A stretch of 64,000 nt of DNA from Thermosynechococcus vestitus BP-1 (GCF_000011345.1 NC_004113.1:1550001-1614000), one strand, 5' to 3'. Counted from the stretch's first letter, positions 47,531 through 57,117 are shown. The notes: generated by a model not told the origin, from the letters alone. Made by a program: numbers and translations.

Positions 47531-47629
47531 ATGGAAACCATCACCTACGTTTTCATCTTTGCCTGCATTATTGCGCTGTTCTTCTTTGCCATCTTCTTTC
47601 GTGAGCCCCCTCGGATCACCAAGAAGTAG
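47531..47629 (+). CDS. psbT: Photosystem II reaction centre protein T
   Basis: The product has only 32 residues, METITYVFIFACIIALFFFA followed by IFFREPPRITKK: one membrane helix and a basic tail, as in PsbT. It helps stabilise the PSII dimer. It follows psbB on the same strand, and a strong terminator lies 36 bp later. Confidence 0.97.
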   Translation: METITYVFIFACIIALFFFAIFFREPPRITKK

Positions 47630-47665
47630 CCTCTGACCGATCACTAAATAGGTCTTTAATATGTG

Positions 47666-47691
47666 CCGATCGCGCCCGCGGTCGGTTTTTT
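47666..47691 (+). terminator. Rho-independent terminator after psbB-psbT
   Basis: An 8-bp stem, CCGATCGC (47666-47673) with GCGGTCGG (47678-47685) and one G-T pair, closes a GCCC loop and is followed by six T residues. Confidence 0.92.
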
Positions 47692-47830
47692 AATGTTGGT
47701 TTGATCTTCAAGGAGATGAGGGGCGCCGATTCCTGAATCTTTCGCTCCCAACGCCGCGGTTTCTGGTACAGTCTTTATGGCACAGTGGGATGGCCAAGTT
47801 TGTTGTCTGTCAATCGCTAAGGAGAAACCT

Positions 47831-49183
47831 CTGAGTACCCGAGTCATTATTGTCCGCCACGGTGAAAGCACGTTTAATGTCCAAGAGCGGGTGCAAGGTC
47901 ACAGTGATGCCTCGTTGCTCACGGAGCGGGGTCGTTGGATGGCAGCCCAGGTGGGTCTAGCGCTGCGGGGTATTCCTATTCGCAAAATTTACACCAGTCC
48001 CCTGAAACGGGCACAGGAAACCGCAGAGGTTATCCATGCTCAGCTCCAAAACCCCGAACTCAAGCCACCCCATGCCCTTGATCTCCTCAAAGAGATTGCC
48101 CTGCCAGCTTGGGAAGATCTCCCCTTTGCCGAAGTGAAGGCACAGTTCCCAGAGGACTATCGCCGCTGGCAGGAAGCCCCAGAAACCTTGATGATGAAAA
48201 TCACCACAGAAAGTGGCCAAACGAAGGAGTTTTTCCCGCTACTGGATCTCTACGATCGCGCGGGCATGGTCTTGGAAACGCTGCTAGCGGCTCACGCCAA
48301 TGAAACGATTGTCATTGTGGGTCACAGTGGCATGAACCGTGCCCTGATCTGCACGGGCCTCGGCTTGGGGGTCAAGGGTTACCTGCGGCTCCAGCAGGCC
48401 AATGGTGGCATTAGTGTCTTAAATTTCAGCAATGGCCTGCGGCAACCTGCTCAACTGGAAGCGCTCAATCTCACTAGCCATCTTAATGATCCTTTTCCAC
48501 AGCCCCGCTTCAAGGAACAAACGCTGCGGGTCTTTCTTGTCCGCCACGGTGAAACGGACTGGAACCGCGAAGGACGCTTCCAAGGGCAAATTGATGTGCC
48601 CCTCAATGAAAATGGCCGTGCCCAAGCAGCGGCGGTGGCTGAGTTTCTCAAGGATGTCCCCTTCCACCATGCCGTGAGCAGTCCCCTGCTGCGTCCCAAG
48701 GATACGGCCTTGGCGATTTTGCAGTATCACCCCCATGTGCAGCTGGAGTTAGAGCCAGCCCTTGCAGAGATTAGCCATGGGGACTGGGAGGGCAAGTTTG
48801 AACCTGAGGTGGAGGCGGCCTACCCCGGTGAACTGGAACGTTGGCGGACAACACCAGCCCTAGTGCAAATGCCCAATGGCGAAAACCTCGAGCAGGTGCG
48901 CGATCGCGTGGTCAAAGCCTGGGAACTCTGGCTGAAGCGCTGGAAAACTAATGCTCCCACTCCCCACAATGTCTTGGTTGTGGCCCACGATGCCACCAAT
49001 AAGGTGTTGCTCTGCCACATTGTTGGTCTTGGCATTGAAAACTTCTGGCTCTTTAAGCAGGGCAATGGCAGTGTCACGGTGATTGACTATCCCCTCAAGG
49101 GGGGTCTGCCGCGCTTGCAGGCAGTGAATATCACCACCCATTTGGGAGGGGTACTGGATCGGACGGCGGCGGGAGCGCTATAG
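47831..49183 (+). CDS. Double histidine phosphatase family protein
   Basis: Two phosphoglycerate-mutase-type domains are present: the first RHGESTFN near residue 10, the second RHGETDWNREGRFQG near 235. Each has a second catalytic His (VGHSGMNRALI and VAHDATNKVLL). The proposed start is CTG at 47831, 6 bp after AAGGAG, giving 450 residues beginning with STRVIIVRHG; an in-frame ATG at 47777 would add 18 residues with no family match. It may be a broad phosphatase. Substrate not readable. Confidence 0.85.
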   Translation: MSTRVIIVRHGESTFNVQERVQGHSDASLLTERGRWMAAQVGLALRGIPIRKIYTSPLKRAQETAEVIHAQLQNPELKPPHALDLLKEIALPAWEDLPFAEVKAQFPEDYRRWQEAPETLMMKITTESGQTKEFFPLLDLYDRAGMVLETLLAAHANETIVIVGHSGMNRALICTGLGLGVKGYLRLQQANGGISVLNFSNGLRQPAQLEALNLTSHLNDPFPQPRFKEQTLRVFLVRHGETDWNREGRFQGQIDVPLNENGRAQAAAVAEFLKDVPFHHAVSSPLLRPKDTALAILQYHPHVQLELEPALAEISHGDWEGKFEPEVEAAYPGELERWRTTPALVQMPNGENLEQVRDRVVKAWELWLKRWKTNAPTPHNVLVVAHDATNKVLLCHIVGLGIENFWLFKQGNGSVTVIDYPLKGGLPRLQAVNITTHLGGVLDRTAAGAL

Positions 49184-49186
49184 GGG

Positions 49187-50476
49187 ATGGTGTGGCGATT
49201 GTTGCAACAGGTGCGGCTGCTGGATCCCGTCAACCGCCAAGATCAACACGCAGATGTTCTCCTAGAAGAGGATCAACTGGTGGCGATCGCCCCCGCAGAG
49301 ATTCCTCCGGCTGCCGAAGTGATTGATGCCTCAGACTGGGTTTTGGCACCGCCTCTGGTGGATCTCTACAGCCACAGTGGTCAGCCGGGTTACGAGGCAC
49401 GAGAAACCCTAGACAGCCTTTTGGCCGCTGCTGCTGCCGGGGGAGTGCAGTATTTAAACCTATTGCCCACCACGGAACCCGTGATCGATGATCCTGCCCC
49501 TTGGCAAGCACTACAACGGCAAATACCCCCCACCGCCTGGTCACAGGTACGGGTTTGGGGGGCACTCACCCAAGGATGCAAGGGAGCAGCCCTAACGAAT
49601 TTAGCGGAACTGGCGGCCAGTGGTGTGGTTGGTTTTTGTGATGACCGCGGATTGACCCATTGGCCCTTGCTACAGCGGGCACTGACCTATGTCCAGCCCC
49701 TGGAAAAACCCGTTGCCCTTTGGCCCTTTGACTCGGCCTTGGCGGCCAGTGGTGTGGCGCGGCAAAGTGGGGTCGCCACGCGTCTAGGATTGGTGGAGCA
49801 ACCGGTCTGCTGTGAAACCATTCCCCTATTGGCGATTTTGGAATTGGCACGCACGGTCTCAACACCGATTCACCTCATGCGCCTGTCCACTGCTCGCAGT
49901 GTCGAGATTCTCGCTCAGGGCAAACCCGAACAGGTGAGTGCCAGTGTGTCTTGGCTGCATCTACTTTTTGAGGTTGAGGATTTAGCCAACTATGATCCGA
50001 ATCTCCGCCTTGACCCACCCCTAGGAACGGCCAGCGATCGCCAAGCGTTGATTGAAGGAATCAAAACCGGGATCATTGAGGCGATCGCCATTGACCACAC
50101 CCCCCTGCTCTACGAAGAAAAAATGGTTTCCTTTGCCGAGGCCCTCCCCGGCGCCATTGGCCTTGAATTAGCCCTACCGGCTCTGTGGCAGGAACTGGTT
50201 GCCAAGGAGTACCTGAGTGCCCTCGAGCTTTGGCACGCCCTCAGCACGGCACCAGCGCGTATTTTGGGCATTGAGCCCCCCCGCCTAGAACCCCACAGTC
50301 GTAACTTTGTTCTCTTTGATCCCAGCGCTACTTGGACAGTCACGCACCAAAGCCTGCGATCGCGCGCCCGTAACACCCCCTTTTGGCAGCAATCCCTGCG
50401 GGGTCAACTGGTGCCCTTTTCGCCAAGCATCAGCTCTAGTCGTACCCAGCGGTCAAACTCCTCAGCAGTGAGATAG
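49187..50476 (+). CDS. Dihydroorotase-like protein, metal site degraded
   Basis: The product is 429 residues of the amidohydrolase fold. Expected dihydroorotase residues are altered: the DxHxH metal motif reads [14 protein letters not shown] reads LPTT, the His of HxxHVST is Arg in HLMRLST, and DHAPH reads DHTPL. It therefore looks like a non-catalytic PyrC-type partner of aspartate transcarbamoylase. This form may be common in cyanobacteria. The last 73 bp overlap fumC on the other strand. Confidence 0.8.
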   Translation: MVWRLLQQVRLLDPVNRQDQHADVLLEEDQLVAIAPAEIPPAAEVIDASDWVLAPPLVDLYSHSGQPGYEARETLDSLLAAAAAGGVQYLNLLPTTEPVIDDPAPWQALQRQIPPTAWSQVRVWGALTQGCKGAALTNLAELAASGVVGFCDDRGLTHWPLLQRALTYVQPLEKPVALWPFDSALAASGVARQSGVATRLGLVEQPVCCETIPLLAILELARTVSTPIHLMRLSTARSVEILAQGKPEQVSASVSWLHLLFEVEDLANYDPNLRLDPPLGTASDRQALIEGIKTGIIEAIAIDHTPLLYEEKMVSFAEALPGAIGLELALPALWQELVAKEYLSALELWHALSTAPARILGIEPPRLEPHSRNFVLFDPSATWTVTHQSLRSRARNTPFWQQSLRGQLVPFSPSISSSRTQRSNSSAVR

Positions 50477-51807
50477 CCCAATTCCACAGCTGCTTCCTTG
50501 AGGGTTTTACCCTCACTGTAGGCCTTTTTCGCGACTGCCGCCGCCTTGTCGTAGCCTATGTGGGGATTGAGAGCCGTCACCAACATGAGCGATCGCTCCA
50601 CATAGGCTTGAATTTGCTGCCGATTGGGCTCAACTCCCACTAAGCAATGGTCGGTAAACGATTGAGCTGCATCACTCAGAAGGGCAATAGATTGCAGCAC
50701 ATTGTAAATGATCAAGGGCTTATAGACATTTAACTCAAAATTTCCTTGACTGCCCGCTATTCCCACGGCTGCATCGTTGCCCATCACCTGCACACACACC
50801 ATCGTTAAGGCTTCGCATTGGGTGGGGTTCACCTTGCCGGGCATAATTGATGACCCCGGTTCATTGGCGGGTAACCTCAATTCCCCCAGACCACAACGCG
50901 GTCCCGATCCCAACCAACGAATATCGTTGGCGATTTTCATCAGGGCGGCAGCCAGGGTTTTTAGAGCACCACTGAGCATCACTAGGGGATCGTGGGCTGC
51001 CAAGGCGGCAAAGGGGTTTTCAGCTTTACGAAAGGGATACCCCGTCATTTGCGCTAATTCTGCTGCCACGCGATCGCCAAAACCAGCGGGTGCATTCAAC
51101 CCCGTCCCCACCGCTGTAGCGCCAATGGCAAGGGGATACAGATGCTGCAGGGCATATTCAATATGGGCTTGAGCGGCCGCAATTTGACTGGCGTAACCGC
51201 TGAATTCCTGGCCTAGGGTCAAGGGAACGGCATCCATTAAATGGGTACGGCCAATTTTGATAATCTCTGCAAAGGCAGCCGCTTTTTCCTGCAAGACCGT
51301 CAAGAGATGGCGTAGCGTTGGCAGCAGGCGCTCCTGTAGGGCAAGGACTGTGGCAACATGCATGGCCGTGGGAAAGGTGTCATTGGAGGACTGGCTACAA
51401 TTCACATGATCGTTGGGATGGATGGGGCTTTTGCTCCCCTTAACGCCTCCCGCCAGCTCAATGGCACGGTTAGCAATGACCTCATTGACATTCATATTCG
51501 TTTGGGTGCCGCTACCCGTCTGCCAGATGGCGAGGGGAAACTGATCATCCCACTGTCCGGCAATAACTTCATCGGCGGCTTGAATGATCCATTTGGCTTT
51601 CTCAGGGTCTAAAACTCCTAAATCACGGTTGGCGATCGCCGCCGCCTTTTTGAGCCGTGCCATGGCATGGATCACCGCTAGGGGCATTCGCTGACTGCCA
51701 ATGGCAAAGTGCTTGAGGGAACGCGCCGTCTGAGCACCCCAATAGCAGTCCGCAGGCACCTCAACGGCACCGAGGGAATCGTATTCTAGGCGAGTGTCAG
51801 TTGTCAT
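50404..51807 (-). CDS. fumC: Class II fumarate hydratase
   Basis: The product is 467 residues. Family signatures: [47 protein letters not shown] and the signature loop [16 protein letters not shown] with catalytic Ser. It interconverts fumarate and malate. The C-terminal end overlaps the dihydroorotase-like gene by 73 bp in antisense. Confidence 0.97.
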   Translation of the reverse strand: MTTDTRLEYDSLGAVEVPADCYWGAQTARSLKHFAIGSQRMPLAVIHAMARLKKAAAIANRDLGVLDPEKAKWIIQAADEVIAGQWDDQFPLAIWQTGSGTQTNMNVNEVIANRAIELAGGVKGSKSPIHPNDHVNCSQSSNDTFPTAMHVATVLALQERLLPTLRHLLTVLQEKAAAFAEIIKIGRTHLMDAVPLTLGQEFSGYASQIAAAQAHIEYALQHLYPLAIGATAVGTGLNAPAGFGDRVAAELAQMTGYPFRKAENPFAALAAHDPLVMLSGALKTLAAALMKIANDIRWLGSGPRCGLGELRLPANEPGSSIMPGKVNPTQCEALTMVCVQVMGNDAAVGIAGSQGNFELNVYKPLIIYNVLQSIALLSDAAQSFTDHCLVGVEPNRQQIQAYVERSLMLVTALNPHIGYDKAAAVAKKAYSEGKTLKEAAVELGYLTAEEFDRWVRLELMLGEKGTS

Positions 51808-51910
51808 GCAGAACTATTCAACCAATCGTTAATAGAAAATTAACCCAACTAACTGCCAATTACTTCCTTAAGGGACGGCATCGCTGACACCATGACGCTT
51901 AAGACTGGCC

Positions 51911-51955
51911 ATTAATACACGATTAATACGGACAATATTAATACAGAATTAATAC
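51911..51955. repeat. Four ATTAATAC repeats upstream of fumC
   Basis: ATTAATAC occurs at 51911, 51922, 51937 and 51948, spaced 11, 15 and 11 bp, some 104-150 bp before the fumC start on the minus strand. The even spacing suggests cooperative binding sites. No regulator is identified. Confidence 0.55.
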
Positions 51956-51961
51956 AGACAA

Positions 51962-52140
51962 TGTGGCATCCTTCTTTAAAGGCTCTAAATCGCTGGGCAA
52001 TCCTTGCCCCCTATCAGCTGGCACAGGCGGTTGATACTGTGCGAAGCTAAGTAGGGGGTCAACCCGTTTGCAGTCCTCAACCCCATCCTCAGGCGTCCGA
52101 AGGGGAATGGTTGTCATCGGCAGACGCCTGCTTAGCCACT
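51962..52140. ncRNA. Candidate structured RNA between fumC and hisH
   Basis: In about 180 nt there are several good hairpins: GGGCAA-TCC-TTGCCC (51995-52009), GCACAG/CTGTGC (52021-52042) extended by AGCT/AGCT, and CAGGCGTC/GACGCCTG (52090-52130). GCTAAG (52046-52051) can close on CTTAGC (52131-52136), or GTGGC (51963) on GCCAC (52139). Length is near that of 6S RNA, but I do not recognise the sequence. Strand is unknown. Confidence 0.4.
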
Positions 52141-52354
52141 TTTGAGCACTTCAGGGTTCATAGTACAGCCCTTTTCCCCGGGACGAAACAGGCTCAAAAT
52201 TCTAAGAATCACTAGAGGGCAGATTGATTTACATCCCCTTTGTATTCCATAGTTTTAGACCAGGGCTGTCTTCCCACTCCTTGGCTGTTGCTCTGGCAAC
52301 CGAGATGAGCCGAATCATATCCTAAAAGGATTTTGAGAAAGTCAATATCAGACT
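52141..52354. other. Non-coding stretch upstream of hisH
   Basis: No gene is seen here. The sequence has no strong repeat; short C/G-rich and T-rich tracts occur. It continues the 880-bp gap between fumC and hisH. Confidence 0.4.
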
Positions 52355-52603
52355 GTGGAGGTAGGGCGCGGGCGACCGATGGTGGCGATCGCTCCCCTGG
52401 AACTGCTGACCAATAGCTACGGCCTTTATGGGATTGCTAAACATCGGCAAGGAGAGGTTCCCATGGGTGCCCGTCGGATTTTTAGCCAAAATGACGCGGT
52501 TACCAATGTCAGTGGCACGATCGCCGGCGGGCGGGTTGTCCCCTTCCAGTCCCCCTATTTTGATTGGATGGTGGGGGTTGGCATTGCTGGCTTTGTCCTT
52601 TAG
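52355..52603 (+). CDS. Small hypothetical protein or gene remnant
   Basis: A frame of 82 codons whose better internal start is the ATG at 52379 (MVAIAPLELLTNSYGLYGIA). The C-terminal end is hydrophobic (WMVGVGIAGFVL) and stops abruptly as if cut at a membrane helix. I do not recognise it. Codon use looks genuine, so it may be the shortened remains of a membrane-protein gene. hisH follows 85 bp later. Confidence 0.35.
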   Translation: MEVGRGRPMVAIAPLELLTNSYGLYGIAKHRQGEVPMGARRIFSQNDAVTNVSGTIAGGRVVPFQSPYFDWMVGVGIAGFVL

Positions 52604-52687
52604 GAAGGTGCCATTGTGGGGGTGCAAGGGAAGCGGTGGTGAACCCCCCTGTAGAATTAGGTAGGGTTACTTTTGGGGAAATCGCCT

Positions 52688-53317
52688 GTGAGCGCACCAG
52701 CGATCGCCATCATTGACTATGATATGGGAAATCTGCACTCCGTCAGCAAAGCCCTTGAGGTCGTCGGCGCGAGGCCCCTCATTAGCGATCGCCCCGCGGA
52801 GATTTTCGCAGCGGATGCCGTGGTACTTCCCGGCGTTGGGGCCTTTGATCCCGCCATGGCTCGGCTTCAAGAGCGAGAATTGGTACCCGTCATTGAGCAG
52901 ATCATTGAGCAGGGGATGCCCTTTTTGGGGATTTGCCTTGGTCTCCAAGTGCTCTTTGAATGTAGTGAAGAAGGAACAGAACCTGGTCTTGGCATTTTTG
53001 CAGGTAAAGTCAAACGCTTTCAGTCTGAACCTGGCCTTACAATTCCCCACATGGGCTGGAACCAACTGACCTTGAGGCCATCTGCCTCTCCCCTTTGGCA
53101 ACATCTACCCCCGAGCCCTTGGGTTTATTTTGTCCACTCCTACTTTGTTGCCCCTGAGGATCCGTCATTAGTGGCCGCAACGGTGTGCCATGGTCAGCAA
53201 ACGGTCACGGCAGCGATCGCCCGCAACAACCTATTTGCTTGTCAATTTCACCCCGAAAAGTCCGGCGCTGTGGGTCTGCAATTGCTGCGCAACTTTGTTG
53301 CCTTGGTTAAAGATTGA
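52688..53317 (+). CDS. hisH: Imidazole glycerol phosphate synthase subunit HisH
   Basis: The GTG at 52688 gives 209 residues beginning SAPAIAIIDYDMGNLHSVSKAL; an in-frame TTG at 52673 is possible. The glutamine amidotransferase Cys is in LGICLGLQVLFE, and His-x-Glu in CQFHPEKSG. It supplies ammonia to HisF in histidine synthesis. Confidence 0.95.
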   Translation: MSAPAIAIIDYDMGNLHSVSKALEVVGARPLISDRPAEIFAADAVVLPGVGAFDPAMARLQERELVPVIEQIIEQGMPFLGICLGLQVLFECSEEGTEPGLGIFAGKVKRFQSEPGLTIPHMGWNQLTLRPSASPLWQHLPPSPWVYFVHSYFVAPEDPSLVAATVCHGQQTVTAAIARNNLFACQFHPEKSGAVGLQLLRNFVALVKD

Positions 53318-53378
53318 TACCGAATGCTCTTGAGTCTTAAATCTATTGACTCTATTGAAGAAGCGGCAGGCCGTTGGC

Positions 53379-54689
53379 CTAACGGTACCCATAAAAGCGA
53401 GTGGCAAAGTTCTGCGATCGCGTGGGAGACAGTTGACGTGCTTTCAAAATAGCAGCAGTGAGAAAGACATAGGCGACACTCCCCACCACTGCCAAACCCA
53501 TCGGGCCAAAACGGGCAGCAGCCGTGTTCCAAAGGGCGTGGAGGCCGGCGGCAAGACCAAGGCCAACGGTTAAAATCAAGGCAGCGCGACGGGGTCGCAA
53601 GACACTCAGCCCCACACAATAGCCTAAATAGCCCGTGTAGGCCATATGCCCCGTCAATGACCCCAACACCCGCGGAATGAGCACTTGCAAACCGGCTAAA
53701 TCACCAAATTGACCCGCAATACTGGGGACGTACTGCCCAAGGGTTTCTGTCCAGGTAAAACCGAGGCCGGCAGCCGCTCCCAAAAGAATGCCATCTAGGG
53801 GTTCCCATACCCCCACCTTTTGTTTCCAGGGGCGAGGGAGCCATCGCCCCAAGCCGTAGGCCACAACAATGGGTAAGGCCTTGAGTAGCTCTTCCATTAA
53901 CCCGGCACCAATAAAGTTACGGCTGAATAACACCCAAAATGAAGGATGGGGGGGAAGCCGTTGAGCGGATAAGACTGTGCGGAAGAGATAGATCATCGCT
54001 GGCAAAATTGGGCTTTGGAGAATTAAAATTTCCAGCGTCAACGTGCCAAGTAAAACCCATATCGGTTTGGGTTTGCCACAGAGTTGATAGATGAAGTAAT
54101 AGGCAGCACTCCCTAAGTAGAGCGCCAAGATGACTTTGAAGGCATCGGGGGAGCCAGCGGTGGCAAAGAGGAGGATGACCGCAACAACAGTAACCATCCC
54201 CGGAGCTAGATAGGCTTTGCGTACCCAGTCGGGATGAACCGCAAAAACGGGCAGAAGTTGGGTGAGGGTGAGGGGTGGATCCGGCTGGGTGCTCACGACT
54301 TCGGTGAGGGGGAGGTATTCGAGGACAAATTCGGGTCCTTGGCGCCCTAATTGAATGCGATCGCCCGCATTCAGCACCGTTAAGGTCTCCACCCGCTGTT
54401 GATTGACATAGGTACCATTGACACTCCCCAGGTCAGCGATCGCCCACACGGGAATCGCGCCCCGCTTTTGACAGGTGAGTTGGGCATGGTGGCGAGAAAC
54501 AGAGGTATAGATGTGAGCGTCAAGGACAATATGACAGGTATTGGGATCACGGCCAATAATCGTCACATCCTCTTGGGAGAGCCAAAACTGCCCCATTTCT
54601 GGGGAGACTTGTCGCAGCACACCCGCATAGGTCAGCCTTGGATTGAGGGGAGAGCGATCGCGATTCATCAGTACCCGTGTCAACTGCAA
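53379..54689 (-). CDS. FHA-fused PrsW-type intramembrane protease
   Basis: The product is 436 residues. An FHA domain (about 35-110; TIIGRDP, SRHHAQL, GSVNGTYVNQQ) precedes about eight membrane helices. PrsW motifs are visible: EELLKA (EExxK type) near 264, TWTETLGQY, HMAYTGYLGY and GLHALWN. PrsW proteases cleave anti-sigma factors in Bacillus. FHA fusion suggests recruitment or control by threonine phosphorylation. Substrate unknown. Confidence 0.87.
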   Translation of the reverse strand: MQLTRVLMNRDRSPLNPRLTYAGVLRQVSPEMGQFWLSQEDVTIIGRDPNTCHIVLDAHIYTSVSRHHAQLTCQKRGAIPVWAIADLGSVNGTYVNQQRVETLTVLNAGDRIQLGRQGPEFVLEYLPLTEVVSTQPDPPLTLTQLLPVFAVHPDWVRKAYLAPGMVTVVAVILLFATAGSPDAFKVILALYLGSAAYYFIYQLCGKPKPIWVLLGTLTLEILILQSPILPAMIYLFRTVLSAQRLPPHPSFWVLFSRNFIGAGLMEELLKALPIVVAYGLGRWLPRPWKQKVGVWEPLDGILLGAAAGLGFTWTETLGQYVPSIAGQFGDLAGLQVLIPRVLGSLTGHMAYTGYLGYCVGLSVLRPRRAALILTVGLGLAAGLHALWNTAAARFGPMGLAVVGSVAYVFLTAAILKARQLSPTRSQNFATRFYGYR

Positions 54690-54895
54690 GGGGACAATGC
54701 GAATCCCAAAGTCCTACCTGCTCAGCACTCACACTCACTATACACTGGCTGCTTCATGCTTCCTTTGATCGGCAGGGCGATCGCGCCAGCACAGGGAAGG
54801 GGAAAACTTGGCTAGTGCTTCCGAGGAGGGGTTTGCTTTGTACTAGCAGTTGACAAAGGTCAGTCCTTTGGGTGATGATAGAAGTCTGCTGATTC

Positions 54896-54968
54896 GGGGC
54901 TATAGCTCAGTTGGTAGAGCACTTCAATGGCATTGAAGGGGTCAGCGGTTCGAATCCGCTTAGCTCCA
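54896..54968 (+). tRNA. tRNA-Ala (GGC)
   Basis: A 73-nt cloverleaf: acceptor GGGGCTA pairs with TAGCTCC, the D arm has AGCTCAGTTGGTAGAGC, the anticodon stem CTTCA/TGAAG encloses loop ATGGCAT with anticodon GGC, and the T arm has GGTTCGAATCC. The discriminator is A and the CCA end is not fully encoded. Confidence 0.96.
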
Positions 54969-54982
54969 TCCAACTTAAAAAC

Positions 54983-55909
54983 TTAAACAGTCTGCTGGCG
55001 CAATCGCTGTAGTAACCTTTCTAAGTGATCTGGTAAAGGAGCGATCGCCACAATCTCTTGGCCACTACGGGGATGCTGCAATTGTAAGCGATAGGCATGG
55101 AGAGCTTGGCCAGGAAGCTTTACTTTTAGGGGGCTGCCGCGGCCATAGAGGGGATCCCCCAACAGCGGCCAACCTAAATGGGCGGCATGGACGCGGATTT
55201 GATGGGTGCGCCCCGTTTCTAGGCGAAACTCCACAAGCGCACAGTGGCGAAAGCGCTCCTTTACGTACCAATGGGTAATGGCAGTGCGGCCTTTTTCAGG
55301 GGGCACCACCGCCATCTTTTTGCGATCCACTGGGTGACGACCCAGGGGGGTGATGACGGTTCCACGGTCCTCACGGGGCTGGCCATAGACAACACCAAGG
55401 TAGTGGCGCTGCATTTGCCGTGTTTTCAATTGTTGTTGCAGATGGTGTAGGGCAAACTCGGTTTTAGCAACAACCATCACCCCAGAGGTGTCTTTGTCGA
55501 GGCGATGCACAATCCCTGGCCGCTGGACACCGCCAATGCCGGTCAAATCAGGACAATGGGCCAATAAGCCGTGAACGAGCGTACCGTGGCTATGACCGGG
55601 GGCAGGATGCACCACTAAGTCCACGGGTTTATTGAGAATCAGTAACTCCTCATCCTCATAGAGAATACTCAGGGGTAGGGGTTCAGGGACTAAATCCAAT
55701 GGCTCTGGCGTAGGGAGCACGACCTCCAGTACCTCACCACCACTGAGGGGCTGATTTTTGCGATCGCAAACTTGGCCATTCAGGCGGACGTGCCCCTGTT
55801 GGATCAACTGCTGCCAGCGCGATCGCGAGAACTCAGGATGCTGTTGGGCAAGGAATGTATCGAGGCGATTGCCCCCCTTTTCGACCTTGAAGGTTAGCGA
55901 TGTCGTCAT
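54983..55909 (-). CDS. RluA/RluD-family 23S rRNA pseudouridine synthase
   Basis: From the ATG at 55909 the product is 308 residues (MTTSLTFKVEKG); an upstream start at 55918 adds three. An N-terminal S4 domain (about 15-60, LDTFLAQQHPEFSRSRWQQLIQQGHVRLNG) precedes the catalytic motif HRLDKDTSGVMVVAKT with its Asp. RluD is the likeliest assignment. chlG lies directly upstream on the same strand. Confidence 0.92.
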   Translation of the reverse strand: MTTSLTFKVEKGGNRLDTFLAQQHPEFSRSRWQQLIQQGHVRLNGQVCDRKNQPLSGGEVLEVVLPTPEPLDLVPEPLPLSILYEDEELLILNKPVDLVVHPAPGHSHGTLVHGLLAHCPDLTGIGGVQRPGIVHRLDKDTSGVMVVAKTEFALHHLQQQLKTRQMQRHYLGVVYGQPREDRGTVITPLGRHPVDRKKMAVVPPEKGRTAITHWYVKERFRHCALVEFRLETGRTHQIRVHAAHLGWPLLGDPLYGRGSPLKVKLPGQALHAYRLQLQHPRSGQEIVAIAPLPDHLERLLQRLRQQTV

Positions 55910-55918
55910 GCCCCCCAA

Positions 55919-56914
55919 CTACACCAGCGTATGCCCAAGGGCTAAACCCACTACTAGCATCCCTAAGACGAGAAAGGGTTGAGCACTGGCTTGGTACTTC
56001 ACATCGTTTTTTAGGGGATCCCGCAGGAAGTACATATCCTGAAAGACAATTTGGGGAATAATCAGCAAAATCAGCAGCACCGCATAAAGATTGGCATGGA
56101 TCGCCATCAGGTAGCCCGCAATCCCCAACTGGAAAATGTCAATCATCAGGACACAAATCCAAGCTGCCGTGGTAATGCCAAACATCACAGGTAGAGACGC
56201 CAAACCCAGTTGGCGATCGCCCTCAACACTTTTGAAGTCATTGACAATGGCAATCCCCAAGCCCGCCAGACTGTAAATCAAGGTCAAGATCACAATCGTT
56301 GGCGTCAATTCACCAAAAAGGGCGTGACCTGCCCACCACGGTAAGGCAATGTAGCTTGCCCCGAGGGCATAATTTCCCAGCCAACCATTCTTTTTCAGTT
56401 TCAGGGGCGGTGCAGAGTAAATATAGGCCAGAAAGCCGCCCAGTAAGGCAATTTTGGTCACCGGGAACGTGGCATGGTCAGACCATAGATCGAGTAGAAC
56501 CGCTAGAGTCAAACCCGCAACCAAAAGGAAAATAATTTGGGCACGCACTTGATTAAGGGAAATGGCTCCCGAAGGAATGGGACGGTAGGGTTCATTGATG
56601 GCATCAATCTCGCGATCGTAGTAATCGTTGAGCGTTTGCGTATAGCCAGCCATCAAAGGCCCCGACAGGAGCATACAGGTGGCTGCCTTGAGAATATCCT
56701 CCAGACTCCATGTAAATCCCCCCGAGGAGGCCGCACCACAGACCACCCCCCAAATGAGGGGAATCCATGTAATCGGCTTCATCAATTGCAGGCGAATTTT
56801 CCAGATATTGGTCTCACCGCTTTTGGCACCCTTCATGCCCAGCAGTTGACGTGCCGCTGCTGTTGTACTTTCTGAAGAGGTGGACGTCGTCGTTGAATCG
56901 GGGGTTTCCGTCAT
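55919..56914 (-). CDS. chlG: Chlorophyll synthase
   Basis: From the ATG at 56914 the product is 331 residues (MTETPDSTTTST); an upstream ATG at 56971 is less likely. The prenyltransferase signature NDYYDREIDAINEPYRPIPSG and second Asp-rich VNDFKSVEGDRQLG are present, with about eight membrane helices. It attaches the phytyl or geranylgeranyl tail to chlorophyllide in the membrane. Confidence 0.96.
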   Translation of the reverse strand: MTETPDSTTTSTSSESTTAAARQLLGMKGAKSGETNIWKIRLQLMKPITWIPLIWGVVCGAASSGGFTWSLEDILKAATCMLLSGPLMAGYTQTLNDYYDREIDAINEPYRPIPSGAISLNQVRAQIIFLLVAGLTLAVLLDLWSDHATFPVTKIALLGGFLAYIYSAPPLKLKKNGWLGNYALGASYIALPWWAGHALFGELTPTIVILTLIYSLAGLGIAIVNDFKSVEGDRQLGLASLPVMFGITTAAWICVLMIDIFQLGIAGYLMAIHANLYAVLLILLIIPQIVFQDMYFLRDPLKNDVKYQASAQPFLVLGMLVVGLALGHTLV

Positions 56915-57117
56915 AGGGCTTGTTGTGCTCAGCAATACCTCAATGATTATAGTCCTTTCACTTTCTTCCACCTAGGGGGATAATGTTGCCCTCTGACGTG
57001 GGGAGGATGTTAAGAGTTGTTCGCCTCAATTTGCCAATCGCCCGCAGTGTAGGTCAGGATAGAACCGAAACTGCCTTTAGCATCTTTCAGCGTCAGCGCA
57101 AGAGCCCCAATTGTGCC

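Noticed and set aside
51962-52140. tmRNA, RNase P RNA or SRP RNA identity for the structured segment
   Set aside because: None of their conserved sequence blocks could be found; only a generic structured-RNA call is made.
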